This document shows, piece after piece, positions 1-8,079 of a DNA stretch of 41,322 nucleotides (within the stretch, counting starts at the first letter, position 1; each line of letters starts with the position of its first letter). The position numbers and the translations under genes were made by a program. The notes beneath the pieces were generated by a model that had not been told where the DNA came from, did no database searches, and saw only the letters and a program-made list of their open reading frames with translations. Source of the stretch: an uncultured Erysipelotrichaceae bacterium (lineage in GTDB: Bacteria; Bacillota_I; Bacilli_A; Erysipelotrichales; Erysipelotrichaceae); contig CACWLH010000012.1 in the NCBI GenBank assembly GCA_902761625.1, forward strand, positions 1 through 41,322, read 5' to 3'.

Positions 1-24
1 TTCTGTCAAGTGTTTTTTGCAGTT

Positions 25-70
25 TTTTTAAAGAAAAAAGGCCTCAACTTCCTAATAGTTGAAACCTTTT
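25..70 (-). terminator. Rho-independent terminator, leftward
   Basis: A 13-bp stem pairs 36-48 with 58-70 (AAAAGGCCTCAAC against GTTGAAACCTTTT, two wobble pairs). Read leftward it is followed by a T-rich tract. It probably ends transcripts from the leftward small membrane protein gene at 156-392. A second hairpin (CAATGTC 86-92 / GACATTG 103-109) sits between them. Nothing else is recognisable in 1-155. Confidence 0.6.
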
Positions 71-155
71 CAAGCCCAGTTTCTTCAATGTCCTAACTTG
101 ATGACATTGTATTGCGATGAGCGTTTTTTGATACAGATGAATGTTTTGAAACAAA

Positions 156-392
156 TTATGGTTTCTTCCGGAGTGAAAGAATGAGGAAAACCGCAGTCAC
201 AATGATACCGGCAATCAGGAAATACTTACCGGCAGTGATGAAAAATGAATAGATCAGATACCAGCGATGATAATACTCATCCGGTCCGTCCATGACCATT
301 CCGCCCATATGATATGCCCATTTGCTGAGCAGCCATGCAAGCGCGGAAACAGCCAGCAGTATAATTCCGATGATCAGTCCTTTTTTCTTCAT
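156..392 (-). CDS. Small two-helix membrane protein, unknown function
   Basis: A 78-residue protein with two hydrophobic segments (about residues 5-25 and 49-72) separated by a polar loop with several aromatic residues and a DGPDEYYHRW stretch. The C-terminus is basic (LRKKP), suggesting both ends face the cytoplasm. The ATG is preceded by GAGGAT at a normal distance. It is divergent from the PrsW-like gene, with about 145 bp between them. A TATAAT hexamer lies upstream on the leftward strand near 436-441. I do not recognise the family. The composition and Shine-Dalgarno site make it a plausible real gene. Confidence 0.6.
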   Translation of the reverse strand: MKKKGLIIGIILLAVSALAWLLSKWAYHMGGMVMDGPDEYYHRWYLIYSFFITAGKYFLIAGIIVTAVFLILSLRKKP

Positions 393-537
393 ATGATGAT
401 CCTCATCTTTCCGGTAAACACCTGACTTCTATTGTTATTATACAGAAAGTCTTTGCCTTTAGTCTCTGTCTTCAAACTGACGCGATTCATGATTTTGTGG
501 TATTGTGAACTAGTTAAAAAGCGAAAGAAGGTATTGT

Positions 538-1308
538 ATGTTACCAGTTTTATTGGCACTCCCCGTATCAGCCGCTCTGCTGATATGGATGCTCAGAATC
601 AAAAAGGACAATCCGTTTCCTAAATACACAGTTATAAAGCTTCTGATTGCCGGCGTTATCTCCGGTATCCTTGCTTCAGTGATCACCCTGCTTGGCGCGA
701 TCATCACTCTGGTGATCCAGATCGGACCGGAAAATCTGCCTGCGCTCTTTAATGCTGAAACTGCGAAGGAGATTCTGGATCAGCTCGCCGCCCAGGGAAA
801 TACTCCGCTGACATGGGGTTCGGCACTGCTGATCTTCTGCCGCACATTTGTTTTGGTCGGTCTTGCCGAGGAAGTCATGAAGTTCTTCTGCGCAAAGGCT
901 GTCATGAAAAAAGAAGGTGTTGTGCGTACATGGATGGACGCTCTGATCTGCTTTGCGATTGTGGCAATCGGATTCCAGGCGTCGGAAGATATCGGCTATG
1001 CGGAAGGAAACGTCGTGCTTGCCATCATCCGCGCATTGACACCCTTCCATTTCACATTCGGTGTGATCATGGGATATTACTGGGGTCTTGGCAAAGTGAA
1101 AGACAATAAGTCCTGTACGATGCTTGCGATCGTTCTGCCGGCATTCATCCATACAGTGTTTGACTACTCGCTCAATATGATCAGACGCAGTGAGGATTTC
1201 GGTATCATTGCCCTGGCTGTGCTTGCATTGATGCTGATACTGACTGTATTCATGATCCTCAAGCTCAGAAAGTGGCAGAAAGACAAAACTCTGGACGTAG
1301 TTATTTAA
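538..1308 (+). CDS. PrsW family intramembrane metalloprotease
   Basis: 256 residues, mostly membrane-spanning. All four conserved PrsW-type motifs are visible: LAEEVMKF (EExxK) near residue 118, the FxxSEDIGY motif near 156, the PFHFTFG histidine motif near 176, and IHTVFDY (HxxxD) near 209. In Bacillus subtilis, PrsW performs site-1 cleavage of the anti-sigma factor RsiW; related proteins act on other membrane substrates. No sigma/anti-sigma pair is next to this gene, so the substrate is unknown. AAGAAGG precedes the ATG by a normal spacing. A terminator follows 15 bp after the stop. It is a single-gene transcript between leftward neighbours. Confidence 0.85.
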   Translation: MLPVLLALPVSAALLIWMLRIKKDNPFPKYTVIKLLIAGVISGILASVITLLGAIITLVIQIGPENLPALFNAETAKEILDQLAAQGNTPLTWGSALLIFCRTFVLVGLAEEVMKFFCAKAVMKKEGVVRTWMDALICFAIVAIGFQASEDIGYAEGNVVLAIIRALTPFHFTFGVIMGYYWGLGKVKDNKSCTMLAIVLPAFIHTVFDYSLNMIRRSEDFGIIALAVLALMLILTVFMILKLRKWQKDKTLDVVI

Positions 1309-1322
1309 TTCGTTGCTTGCGC

Positions 1323-1355
1323 ACGGCATTCCTGTTAAGGGAATGTCGTTTTTTT
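1323..1355 (+). terminator. Rho-independent terminator after prsW-like gene
   Basis: A 10-bp stem pairs 1323-1332 (ACGGCATTCC) with 1340-1349 (GGAATGTCGT, one wobble pair) and runs into seven T residues. It lies just after the PrsW-like stop codon at 1308. Confidence 0.85.
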
Positions 1356-1360
1356 GTACT

Positions 1361-1404
1361 GAAAAAAGGTTTTCGCGGAATTAATACAGTTCCTGAAAAC
1401 CTTT
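1361..1404 (-). terminator. Rho-independent terminator for leftward gene 1431-2105
   Basis: Arms AAAGGTTTTC (1365-1374) and GAAAACCTTT (1395-1404) pair exactly. Read leftward the hairpin ends in a T tract. It faces the rightward terminator at 1323-1355, so the two transcripts converge here. Confidence 0.75.
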
Positions 1405-1430
1405 AGTTATCGATACAGTTTTACAGCCGG

Positions 1431-2105
1431 TCAGTTTGCTTCTGTTTTTGAGGTTTTCCTGCTTCTGCGGATCAGGTGAATGCCAAGCAGAACAATGATC
1501 GCAAATGCGCCGAAGCCCGAATATGCCTCCATCATTACGGTGAACTGTGTAGCCGCCTGGCTGAATGTGCCAAGCATCACTCTTTCTAGCGATAACATGG
1601 AACCGATGGCTGAAGCCATGGAAATGGAACGGATCATGATCATCCTGTCATCTTTTCTGCGGTGGGATCTTATGATATTGAAAATGGCGATACCGATTAA
1701 TACGAATGCGTATGTCGCCTGAGCGATTGCGCTGATCATTGTGCGGGAAGGATTTCTTCCCTCCCTGATGCAAAGCTGGATCATTCCGCTGATGACAACG
1801 GCCAGAAACAGGAATACAAAGCCCAGCCGTTTCATCGTTTTCTTCTCATTGATCTCTTTGAAGGCACTCACCATGACACGGCTGATACCGAGCACGAGAA
1901 AGTATGCGGCCAGAGTGATATACCAGTAAGACTTCTGAAAGATACCGGCAAACGCAAGGAAAACACCATAGATGAGATTCCATGCGGCGCTGATCCATGT
2001 GATCAGAAACGGATATTTTTTTGTGAGTTCTTTGTATTTCATACTTTTATATAATTCCGTTCTGTCCCGACAGAAAGCATGCATGATCGAGCAGAGCCCC
2101 TTCAC
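1431..2105 (-). CDS. Multi-pass membrane protein, unknown function
   Basis: 224 residues from a GTG start that has AAGG seven bases upstream. An ATG at 2042 (203 residues, beginning MKYKELTKKYPF) looks more protein-like but has no good ribosome site. About six hydrophobic segments alternate with short basic loops: the first near residues 32-55, others near 60-75, 90-110, 125-145, 160-180 and 195-215. There are no catalytic motifs. I do not recognise the family; it superficially resembles small integral membrane proteins of the HdeD/DUF308 type, but I would not assign that. A terminator lies immediately downstream. Confidence 0.6.
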   Translation of the reverse strand: MKGLCSIMHAFCRDRTELYKSMKYKELTKKYPFLITWISAAWNLIYGVFLAFAGIFQKSYWYITLAAYFLVLGISRVMVSAFKEINEKKTMKRLGFVFLFLAVVISGMIQLCIREGRNPSRTMISAIAQATYAFVLIGIAIFNIIRSHRRKDDRMIMIRSISMASAIGSMLSLERVMLGTFSQAATQFTVMMEAYSGFGAFAIIVLLGIHLIRRSRKTSKTEAN

Positions 2106-2114
2106 TGAATAACC

Positions 2115-2214
2115 TTGCTTATTAAAATAATTCTGCTAAAATCATTGCGAAGGAACTGGGTTTTTTACCATCTGATTAAGTTCTAGGATGGGGTGCTCGG
2201 TTCCTTTTTTCTTT
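2115..2214 (+). ncRNA. Putative small RNA with own promoter and terminator
   Basis: A promoter-like pair TTGCTT (2115-2120) and TAAAAT (2137-2142, with TG at 2134-2135) is spaced by 16 bp. From a start near 2149, the RNA would form a long hairpin: AAGGAACTGGG (2150-2160) pairs with GCTCGGTTCCTT (2195-2206). An inner CCATC/GATGG helix (2168-2172 / 2187-2191) nests inside it, and a T tract ends the transcript near 2212. No rightward gene follows, only leftward 2266-3510. The unit is therefore about 60 nt and self-contained. It does not match any riboswitch or known sRNA that I recall. Confidence 0.4.
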
Positions 2215-2224
2215 TCCATTAAAA

Positions 2225-2249
2225 TGCCCGGATCATTTCAATCCGGGCA
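2225..2249 (-). terminator. Rho-independent terminator for lipoprotein gene
   Basis: A perfect 9-bp stem pairs TGCCCGGAT (2225-2233) with ATCCGGGCA (2241-2249). Read leftward it is followed by TTTT. It sits 16 bp beyond the stop of the leftward lipoprotein gene. Confidence 0.75.
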
Positions 2250-2265
2250 AAGTGGGAGAAGCTGA

Positions 2266-3510
2266 TTAAATATTCTTTTCAGATTCACCGAAGAGGATTT
2301 CGAGAACCTCTGCCGGCTTCTTCTGCTGCAATTCATCGGGATCTGAGATCCTGCCGTTACCGGATGTATCCCAGGTGAATCTTCCGGATGCGTCCCCTTC
2401 AAATTCAAAATAAATCTCTGGATTGCACAATTTGGCGGGATAGCGTTCAGACCATACCGGATAATATTCCGACATATATTGTTCTGTCAGTTTGTATGCC
2501 TCGCAGGATTGATCAATACCGATGGCACTGATCTGAACACCGCCGCCCGGCTGTCCTGTTCTGCTTTTGGAAGGTGTTGAGTGTAAGATCACAACACTGC
2601 CGTCATCGCATGTGCCAAGTGAGATCCACACATGACCGTCAATGCTCATGACATCACCGGGTTTCATTTCGTATCCGTTTGTTTCATCTGGGAATTTAAT
2701 GTCCTGTGTCCATTCGCCATAACCCCGCTCAGCGAGATCCTTTGCCATCTCATCCGCATATCTGACATAGCCGTGCTGCCCTTCTTCGGTTTCAAAGAAG
2801 TTGTATTCCGTCCAGCCCACATATCCGGAACAGTCCAGTCCGGCATAATAGTATTCGTTGTACCCGCCGTGAGGAAAATAGCTCTCGGAAGGATTCACCT
2901 TTGTGTCATCATCGTCAATGGCGTCATAGGTATAGTTTTCATCATGTTCATTGAAGAATCTGACCCAGTCAGTTGATACACCGAATGATTTCGCATTGAT
3001 GGCCGTGCCTGTGTCCTGCCAGTCCCAGCCTCCGCCATACATGTAAAGAGTTGTGCCGACCGGCATCAATGCGGTCTTAAGGAAGTTGGTCAAGGTCATC
3101 TCACCGGGAGTTGACTTGACGGGTGGTATGTATGGCACAATATTCGCCAGAATTTCATATGCGTCTGTGACAGTATCATCTTTCACGCTCAATTGGTAAA
3201 GATAGTTTTCCTTGAGGACATTCTGGATCGGGTAAGCAGGATTGCCATCCGCATCCTTTGCGCTGTTGTCGATGGCATACAGCACCTCTTTGCCATCCAC
3301 TTCAAAGCGGTATCGGAATTCTTCAATATGATCCTTATCAACATTCTCTTTGCCGTAATCCTTGACGCCAAGATAGAACGCTTTGATTTCAGTCACATCA
3401 GATGTTTCTGATTCATTGGGGGAAGGATTTGTATTTCCTGTGCATGCGCTTGTCGTCAATACACTCATACCGAGAAGTGCTGCTGTGATATATCTCTTAT
3501 AATCTGACAT
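2266..3510 (-). CDS. Lipoprotein with NlpC/P60-like cysteine hydrolase domain
   Basis: 414 residues from the ATG at 3510, chosen because AAGGAGA lies eight bases upstream. Earlier in-frame ATGs have no ribosome site and add no signal sequence. The N-terminus is a lipoprotein signal with lipobox LTTSAC, so the mature protein should be anchored outside the cell membrane. The central to C-terminal part has an NlpC/P60-like arrangement: GLDCSGYVGW gives the catalytic Cys, GDVMSIDGHVWISLG the His, and a third polar position follows in VVILHSTPS. Such enzymes cut peptidoglycan peptides or related amide bonds. The domain is divergent, so the substrate is inferred only. Single gene with its own terminator. 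Confidence 0.75.
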   Translation of the reverse strand: MSDYKRYITAALLGMSVLTTSACTGNTNPSPNESETSDVTEIKAFYLGVKDYGKENVDKDHIEEFRYRFEVDGKEVLYAIDNSAKDADGNPAYPIQNVLKENYLYQLSVKDDTVTDAYEILANIVPYIPPVKSTPGEMTLTNFLKTALMPVGTTLYMYGGGWDWQDTGTAINAKSFGVSTDWVRFFNEHDENYTYDAIDDDDTKVNPSESYFPHGGYNEYYYAGLDCSGYVGWTEYNFFETEEGQHGYVRYADEMAKDLAERGYGEWTQDIKFPDETNGYEMKPGDVMSIDGHVWISLGTCDDGSVVILHSTPSKSRTGQPGGGVQISAIGIDQSCEAYKLTEQYMSEYYPVWSERYPAKLCNPEIYFEFEGDASGRFTWDTSGNGRISDPDELQQKKPAEVLEILFGESEKNI

Positions 3511-3630
3511 TTTTGTCTCCTTGATCTGTTTTGTCTTTGAACTGCCTGTCACCCGGATCAGGTATCGTTGAGCCAACCCATTATATATTGTGAAATCCAT
3601 AAAATGTACTCACTTCCCGAATATTAAGAA

Positions 3631-3673
3631 ACCGGGCAGATTGCATGTCAATCATGACAGCGGCTGGCCCGGT
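3631..3673 (-). terminator. Terminator of the TPR operon
   Basis: Arms ACCGGGC (3631-3637) and GCCCGGT (3667-3673) pair around an inner TGTCA/TGACA hairpin. Read leftward it is followed by TTTCTT. It lies just beyond the 57-residue ORF that ends the TPR operon. Confidence 0.6.
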
Positions 3674-3693
3674 CTGTATTTGGTATTAATGAT

Positions 3694-3867
3694 TTAAACG
3701 GCTTCCTCTTCCAGCCATCTCAGAAATGCTCTGAACGGCGGTTCATCGAACACCCGGTGAATGATTGCCGCTCTCTCATTGGTGAATCCCAGATGAATGA
3801 TTTCTATATAATCCTCTGACACAATATAGTCGAGATCTCTGAGATCGTATTTCTCTTTGTTTTTCAT
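3694..3867 (-). CDS. Small acidic protein, 57 residues, unknown
   Basis: Leftward ORF from ATG at 3867 to TAA at 3694. It begins MKNKEKYDLRDLDYIV and ends RWLEEEAV. AAGGGAAG is well placed upstream. The protein is soluble, rich in Asp, Glu, Arg and aromatic residues, and has no Cys. It follows the zinc-finger protein gene by 15 bp and precedes the operon terminator, so it is probably the third gene of the TPR operon. Family unknown to me. The sequence looks coding: no low-complexity stretches, and a good Shine-Dalgarno site. Confidence 0.65.
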   Translation of the reverse strand: MKNKEKYDLRDLDYIVSEDYIEIIHLGFTNERAAIIHRVFDEPPFRAFLRWLEEEAV

Positions 3868-3882
3868 CGATCTTCCCTTTTC

Positions 3883-4068
3883 TCAATCATCATCAAAGAT
3901 CATCATGAAGCTCAGTAAATCCAGATCTTTCTTCCGTTTTGCACATTGTTCGCAATAAAGCTTTCCGTTGACATAAGTATAACGGGAATTGTCTTTGATT
4001 CTCTTTCCGCATTTCATGCATCGGGTGTTCTTTGCAAGCGTGATCGGTTTTTTCTTTGTGCCGAACAT
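3883..4068 (-). CDS. Small LIM-like zinc-binding protein
   Basis: 61 residues from ATG at 4068, one base after the TGA of the TPR gene, implying translational coupling. An in-frame upstream ATG lies inside the TPR gene and adds unconvincing residues. The core is a four-Cys knuckle: CMKCGKRI, then YVNGKLYCEQCAKRK. This resembles a half LIM or zinc-ribbon module that would bind one Zn2+. The C-terminus is hydrophobic and acidic (LLSFMMIFDDD). Function unknown; co-expression with the TPR protein suggests a protein-interaction role. Confidence 0.7.
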   Translation of the reverse strand: MFGTKKKPITLAKNTRCMKCGKRIKDNSRYTYVNGKLYCEQCAKRKKDLDLLSFMMIFDDD

Positions 4069-4069
4069 A

Positions 4070-5110
4070 TCAGCTGACTCTTGAGATGGTATCGAGCATC
4101 TCTTTGACGGTATCATCCTTTGTCAGATCATAAGCTATGGTAAGGAAATATCTGGCCGGTTCGAATGCTTTGTGATCCATATAGTGTTTGCCGTAAGAAT
4201 ATGCAATTCTGAGTACATCCCCGTCAGGACCGAGCGGGAAACCGTATTTCTCCGCATACTCCTGGAGCTGTCTGGGCGAAGGCTGTTTCACCTTCCCTTG
4301 TGTTTTCTGCTCAATATAGAAGAGCTCATTGGCTGCCTGCGATGCATCAGGTTCAAACACCTGGCTCATCAGATAGCAGGAGACCGCTTCACTCCAAAGC
4401 TCTTTTTCAATGAAATAATAGCCGAGGTTGCGGTAACAGCGGGCAATGTAATCCCGTCTGAAAGCAATTTTGAATGCTTCTTTGCTGAGACGGAAGAATT
4501 CATCGATCTTTCCGAGCGCCTTGAATGTTTCGATATATTCCATTGCCAGAAAGAAATCAGCCGGATTGTAATGAAGTCCCTTGCGCAATTCGGTCTGTGC
4601 CTTTTCATACTGTTTATGTTCTACCAGCAGGCTGCCGTAAAGCATATAGACTTCCGTATAGTCGATACCCGCATGACGGACTTCTTTTTCAGGTTTTGCC
4701 GTATGGAGATAGAGAATTTCCTCAAAGGGTTCATGGAAGTATCTGTATTCACTGACCGAGTCATCCTCAAATCCATGCAGTGACTCAATCTTTTCAACCA
4801 GTTCTTCCATGAGTTTAAGCGCTGTATCAAATTCCTGCGCATCGATTTTTTCATGAACCGTTCTGATTGTGTCATTGAAGCCGCCGAAGTCCTTCTTCAT
4901 GGCTTCCTGCATTTTCTGTCTGAGTTCTTCGGGCATGATTTCACTCATCAGCCTTCCGCAGGCACGGATGATTTCCTTTGCGAGTTCATGGTTTTTATAC
5001 GTTTCCATCTGTTCATGAATGTATCTCAGATCCGCATCCGCATCGCCGCTGAGGTTTGATCTGATTTCATTCATGATCTGTTCCAGAGTATTCTGATTAT
5101 CGTTCATCAT
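4070..5110 (-). CDS. TPR-repeat protein
   Basis: About 346 residues. The first in-frame ATG (5116) directly abuts GGAGG, so the ATG at 5110 or 5107 is the better start. The protein is soluble and almost entirely helical. An acidic N-terminal 130 residues is followed by TPR-like helical pairs, for example YMLYGSLLVEHKQYEKAQTE, AMEYIETFKALGKIDEFF and RNLGYYFIEKELWSEAVSCY. These typically form a protein-binding superhelix. No catalytic motif is visible. It is the first gene of a three-gene operon with the zinc-finger protein and the 57-residue protein. The partner is unknown. Confidence 0.75.
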   Translation of the reverse strand: MMNDNQNTLEQIMNEIRSNLSGDADADLRYIHEQMETYKNHELAKEIIRACGRLMSEIMPEELRQKMQEAMKKDFGGFNDTIRTVHEKIDAQEFDTALKLMEELVEKIESLHGFEDDSVSEYRYFHEPFEEILYLHTAKPEKEVRHAGIDYTEVYMLYGSLLVEHKQYEKAQTELRKGLHYNPADFFLAMEYIETFKALGKIDEFFRLSKEAFKIAFRRDYIARCYRNLGYYFIEKELWSEAVSCYLMSQVFEPDASQAANELFYIEQKTQGKVKQPSPRQLQEYAEKYGFPLGPDGDVLRIAYSYGKHYMDHKAFEPARYFLTIAYDLTKDDTVKEMLDTISRVS

Positions 5111-5206
5111 ATTCATCCTCCTTCATTCATATTCAATCTCATCACAGTTGCAGAAAAAATGCCAGGGGATTCCGGATTGAACATGTCATCACAATGATTC
5201 ACTGCA

Positions 5207-5234
5207 GAAAAAAAGAATGCCTGTCCGGGCATTC
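5207..5234 (-). terminator. Rho-independent terminator after ybjQ-like gene
   Basis: GAATGCC (5215-5221) pairs with GGCATTC (5228-5234). Read leftward the stem ends in seven T residues (5208-5214). It starts seven bases after the YbjQ-like stop codon. Confidence 0.85.
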
Positions 5235-5240
5235 TCAATT

Positions 5241-5555
5241 TCAGCCTGTAAATGCGATCGCCGTGCCGTATGCCATGACTTCGGCAGCTCCCTGCATAAT
5301 GGAGGCCGAGGCATAACGGACACAGATTATGGCATCCGCACCCATCGCTTCCGCTTCTTCGCACATGCGCTTTGTCGCAAGCGCTCTGGCCGTGTTCATG
5401 AGCTCATTGTATTTGACCACTTCGCCGCCGACCAGTGTCTTAAGACCTGCGCCGATATCACGGATCGCGTTGACGGTCTGTACGGTGGAGCCTTTGGCAA
5501 CACCGAGGATTTCATAGGTTCTTCCCGGGAAGGTGTCAGTAGTTGTTAAGATCAT
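5241..5555 (-). CDS. YbjQ/UPF0145 family protein
   Basis: 104 residues, the full usual length of the UPF0145 (YbjQ) family, annotated in databases as putative heavy-metal-binding. The family signature is visible: YEILGVAKGSTV, RDIGAGLKTLVGGE, ALATKRMCEEAEAMGADAIICVRY and the C-terminal VMAYGTAI. The protein forms a small compact oligomer in known structures; its cellular role is not established. AAAGGAG lies eight bases before the ATG, inside the preceding gene, and the two ORFs overlap by 20 bp. They therefore form a two-gene operon with the upstream membrane protein. Confidence 0.85.
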   Translation of the reverse strand: MILTTTDTFPGRTYEILGVAKGSTVQTVNAIRDIGAGLKTLVGGEVVKYNELMNTARALATKRMCEEAEAMGADAIICVRYASASIMQGAAEVMAYGTAIAFTG

Positions 5556-5766
5556 CTTCTTCTCCTTTGCGGATTTCCTGAACCCGCTGTGTCACAACAC
5601 AGGACATTCCGAAACATAAGCCGCTGAATGCGCATCCGTAAACCAGACGGATAAGAACCGGCATTTCTTCAAACATGAAGAAGAACAGCGCAAGACCGGC
5701 AAATACAATGATACAGAAAATACCAGTTAACAATGCCGCGGCCAGCTTTTTTGATTTTGTGTCCAT
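5536..5766 (-). CDS. Small two-helix membrane protein
   Basis: 76 residues with two hydrophobic segments (about residues 9-31 and 37-58) and a charged C-terminal tail ending in KGEEDDLNNY. GGGAGG precedes the ATG. An extended -10 element (TGCTATGAT) lies near 5805-5813 on the leftward strand. Its 3' end overlaps the YbjQ-like gene. Family not recognised. The pairing suggests the YbjQ-like protein may work near the membrane, but that is inference. Confidence 0.65.
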   Translation of the reverse strand: MDTKSKKLAAALLTGIFCIIVFAGLALFFFMFEEMPVLIRLVYGCAFSGLCFGMSCVVTQRVQEIRKGEEDDLNNY

Positions 5767-5957
5767 AGGAAACCTCCCTGTGTGATGACTGTCATTCTTA
5801 CACTATCATAGCACGCAATGGACATTCGGGAACGCCGTGAAAGCAGAACCATGCCTCTTTTCTTTGTATTCATTTATTGCATAGATATATATGTTATATA
5901 AGTAATTCAAATGCATTTGCTTTTCATGTATATTGTGTTTGCGGAGGTACACACCAC

Positions 5958-7085
5958 ATGAAAAACAACCTGATTCTGAAAATTGCTTTGCTGTCATGCT
6001 GCTTCGTAACAGCATCCGTCAACGCTGTTGCGGGTAATATCCCTGCCATGGCGGAAGCGTTCCCGAATGTACCGCTCTCATTGATTGAGCTTTTAACAAC
6101 TATCCCTTCCCTGTTTTCCATGGCAGCTGTATTAATATCAAACAAAATCGCTTCTGCGATCGGCTATAAAAAGACTGTTCTTGCCGGATGCCTTTTCGGT
6201 GCAGCTGCCGGAACAGTCCCGGTGATATTGAACAATGTTTATCTGATTCTCATTGCCAGAGCAATCTTCGGTTTCGGATGCGGTCTGATCTCATCTTCCC
6301 TTCTGATTCTGATTGTCCGTTTCTTTGAAGGAGAAGAAAGAAGTCAGATGATCGGTCTGCAGGGAAGCGCAGGCGGACTGGCTTCCCTTGTGACAACATT
6401 TATTGCGGGAAGACTGCTTGTATACGGTTGGAATGTTTCCTTCCTTGTCTATCTCTGCGGCTTTGTCGTATTCCTGCTTGTCTTATTCTTCATTCCTCAT
6501 ACCGGTTCCATCAGAACTTCAGCTGCTGAAGGTGCACAGAACAAAGGAAAGCTGAATCTCTATTTCAACGGTGTGATCATGTTTGTTTCCGTATTAGCCG
6601 CGACGCTCTTTGTCATCAAATGCGCTTCGCTCGCATCCGTGAAGAATATTACAGGAAGCAGCACCGGAAGTCTTCTTGTCATGTGTATCTCAGCAGGCTC
6701 CATGATTGCCGGAGCCGTCTATGGAAAAATGACAGCACATCTGAAAAGAATCTCGCTTGCTGTATTCGATCTGATCTGCGCACTCGGATTCCTCACTGCT
6801 TCATTTGCTTCAGGTTTCTTCATGATCGCACTCGGTGCCTTCCTTCTCGGTTTCGGCTATCTGGCCTTTGTGCCATATCTTCAGGAAAGTGTTTCCTCCT
6901 ATGGCGCGGAAGGAACAGCGGCTGTGCTTGTCTTTCAGGGTCTCGGCGCTTTCGCGGCTCCGTATCTCGGTTCACTGTTATCCGTATTCAGTGAATCGCT
7001 GAGTGTGCAGTTCATTCTGGCAGCCGGTATCTTTGTGGTTTTGGCACTGATCGCTTTTGTAACAGAAAGCAGGAAGAGTTTCTGA
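5958..7085 (+). CDS. MFS transporter
   Basis: 375 residues from the ATG at 5958, preceded by GGAGG about ten bases away; the longer reading frame to 5877 has no ribosome site. About 12 hydrophobic helices with a central basic loop near residue 190. The MFS motif-A region after helix 2 is recognisable (SNKIASAIGYKKTVLAG), and helix 5 carries GLQGSAGGLAS. Helix 1 is followed by AGNIPAMAEAFPNVPLSLIE, typical of drug or metabolite exporters of the DHA1 type. Substrate unknown. Monocistronic, with a strong bidirectional terminator downstream. Confidence 0.8.
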   Translation: MKNNLILKIALLSCCFVTASVNAVAGNIPAMAEAFPNVPLSLIELLTTIPSLFSMAAVLISNKIASAIGYKKTVLAGCLFGAAAGTVPVILNNVYLILIARAIFGFGCGLISSSLLILIVRFFEGEERSQMIGLQGSAGGLASLVTTFIAGRLLVYGWNVSFLVYLCGFVVFLLVLFFIPHTGSIRTSAAEGAQNKGKLNLYFNGVIMFVSVLAATLFVIKCASLASVKNITGSSTGSLLVMCISAGSMIAGAVYGKMTAHLKRISLAVFDLICALGFLTASFASGFFMIALGAFLLGFGYLAFVPYLQESVSSYGAEGTAAVLVFQGLGAFAAPYLGSLLSVFSESLSVQFILAAGIFVVLALIAFVTESRKSF

Positions 7086-7133
7086 TTGTCCGCAAAACAG
7101 TTTACATTCCAAAAAAACACTGATTAATAAAAC

Positions 7134-7173
7134 ATATGCGTGTCTTCCGCCAAATGCCGGATGACACGCATAT
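7134..7173. terminator. Bidirectional terminator between MFS and DUF4230 genes
   Basis: An 11-bp perfect stem ATATGCGTGTC (7134-7144) / GACACGCATAT (7163-7173), extended by an inner TCCG/CGGA helix. T-rich sequence follows on both strands. It separates two convergent genes. Confidence 0.75.
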
Positions 7174-7188
7174 TTCTTTCTGTCTGAA

Positions 7189-7962
7189 TTACCGGAACTC
7201 CACTTCCAGACTGCAGTCTTTGCCTACGCCTTTGATAATCGGTGAATACATTTCCCATACCGCAAGTTTTGCGAAACGGTCGGCGGTTTCCAGAACATTG
7301 TCCTCTTTGAGTTTTTCTTCCATCTTTTCTCTTGCGCCTGCCTGGATCTGACTTGCCTGTTCCGCGCTCATTTTAATCTCACCGAAGGCAAGCAGTCCGC
7401 CATTGGTATCGCCGAACTGGATCTGATCTTCAGGAATGTTGATCTCCTCCTGCACGGCATGAGGAATGCGGAGTGTGATGATCTTCTGTTCCTCATCATA
7501 ATCGATGTCATCCGCACTCAGTGTGGAAAGATCCACGGTGTAAACAGCAGTGCCGTTGTAAGTGATGAGCTGGTTTTTGGAGAAGATTTCCCAGTTAATG
7601 AAGCCTGTTTCCTTGACACTGGAAACATCGGAAACCTCCTGGCTGAACACTTCCAGCTTTTTCAGTTTTTCCGAGTCACCCAGAATGGCATCCTCGAAAT
7701 TGGCTGCAGTATAACCGAGTATTCCATGGTTTTCCAGCACAAGATCATTCTCTTCCGCACCATTGTCAAAATTCATGAATCCTCTGACGCCGGTGCCGAA
7801 CGCATTAACTCTGTTTGCGATCATGAACACCACAATCAGAACGATCAGAATCGGTACGTACTGAAGAATCGGTCCCACGATTCCTTTGGAACTGGCTCCC
7901 TTTCTGGCCGCATTCTCAACCTTTTTGAGAAACTCCTCCTCGTTGAATCTGTTTTCACTCAT
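7189..7962 (-). CDS. DUF4230 family membrane-anchored protein
   Basis: 257 residues from ATG at 7962, with AGAGGGG upstream; the longer frame has no signal. A cytoplasmic N-terminal stretch of about 30 residues is followed by one hydrophobic helix (YVPILIVLIVVFMIANRV) and then a 190-residue domain that should lie outside the membrane. That domain fits DUF4230: alternating strands (LITYNGTAVYTVDLSTL, KIITLRIPHAVQEEINI) and a C-terminal amphipathic helix before the final VEFR strand. Function of DUF4230 is unknown. The closest upstream leftward gene is over 100 bp away, so it is probably monocistronic. Confidence 0.75.
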   Translation of the reverse strand: MSENRFNEEEFLKKVENAARKGASSKGIVGPILQYVPILIVLIVVFMIANRVNAFGTGVRGFMNFDNGAEENDLVLENHGILGYTAANFEDAILGDSEKLKKLEVFSQEVSDVSSVKETGFINWEIFSKNQLITYNGTAVYTVDLSTLSADDIDYDEEQKIITLRIPHAVQEEINIPEDQIQFGDTNGGLLAFGEIKMSAEQASQIQAGAREKMEEKLKEDNVLETADRFAKLAVWEMYSPIIKGVGKDCSLEVEFR

Positions 7963-8079
7963 ATTGTTTATCCCCTCTTGTCTTTCTCCAGTATAGAACC
8001 GTTCCCCGGGGAACAGACAAACAGGCAAAATGAAATCCCCTGTCTTTTATGAGGCCAGAGGATCGTTTTTGAAAATGAG

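Noticed and set aside
1..120. Remnant of an insertion sequence at the left edge
   Set aside because: There are hairpins and a -35-like TTGACA on the leftward strand, but no transposase fragment or paired terminal repeats can be seen within the window.
676..1329. Long leftward ORF of 217 codons opposite the PrsW-like gene
   Set aside because: It is rich in His, Cys and Arg, with no ribosome site, and is the mirror of a gene whose four family motifs are clear.
2150..2212. T-box or other known riboswitch in the small hairpin unit
   Set aside because: The GGATGGGGTGCTCGG part lacks the AGGGTGGNACCGCG core and no rightward gene follows.
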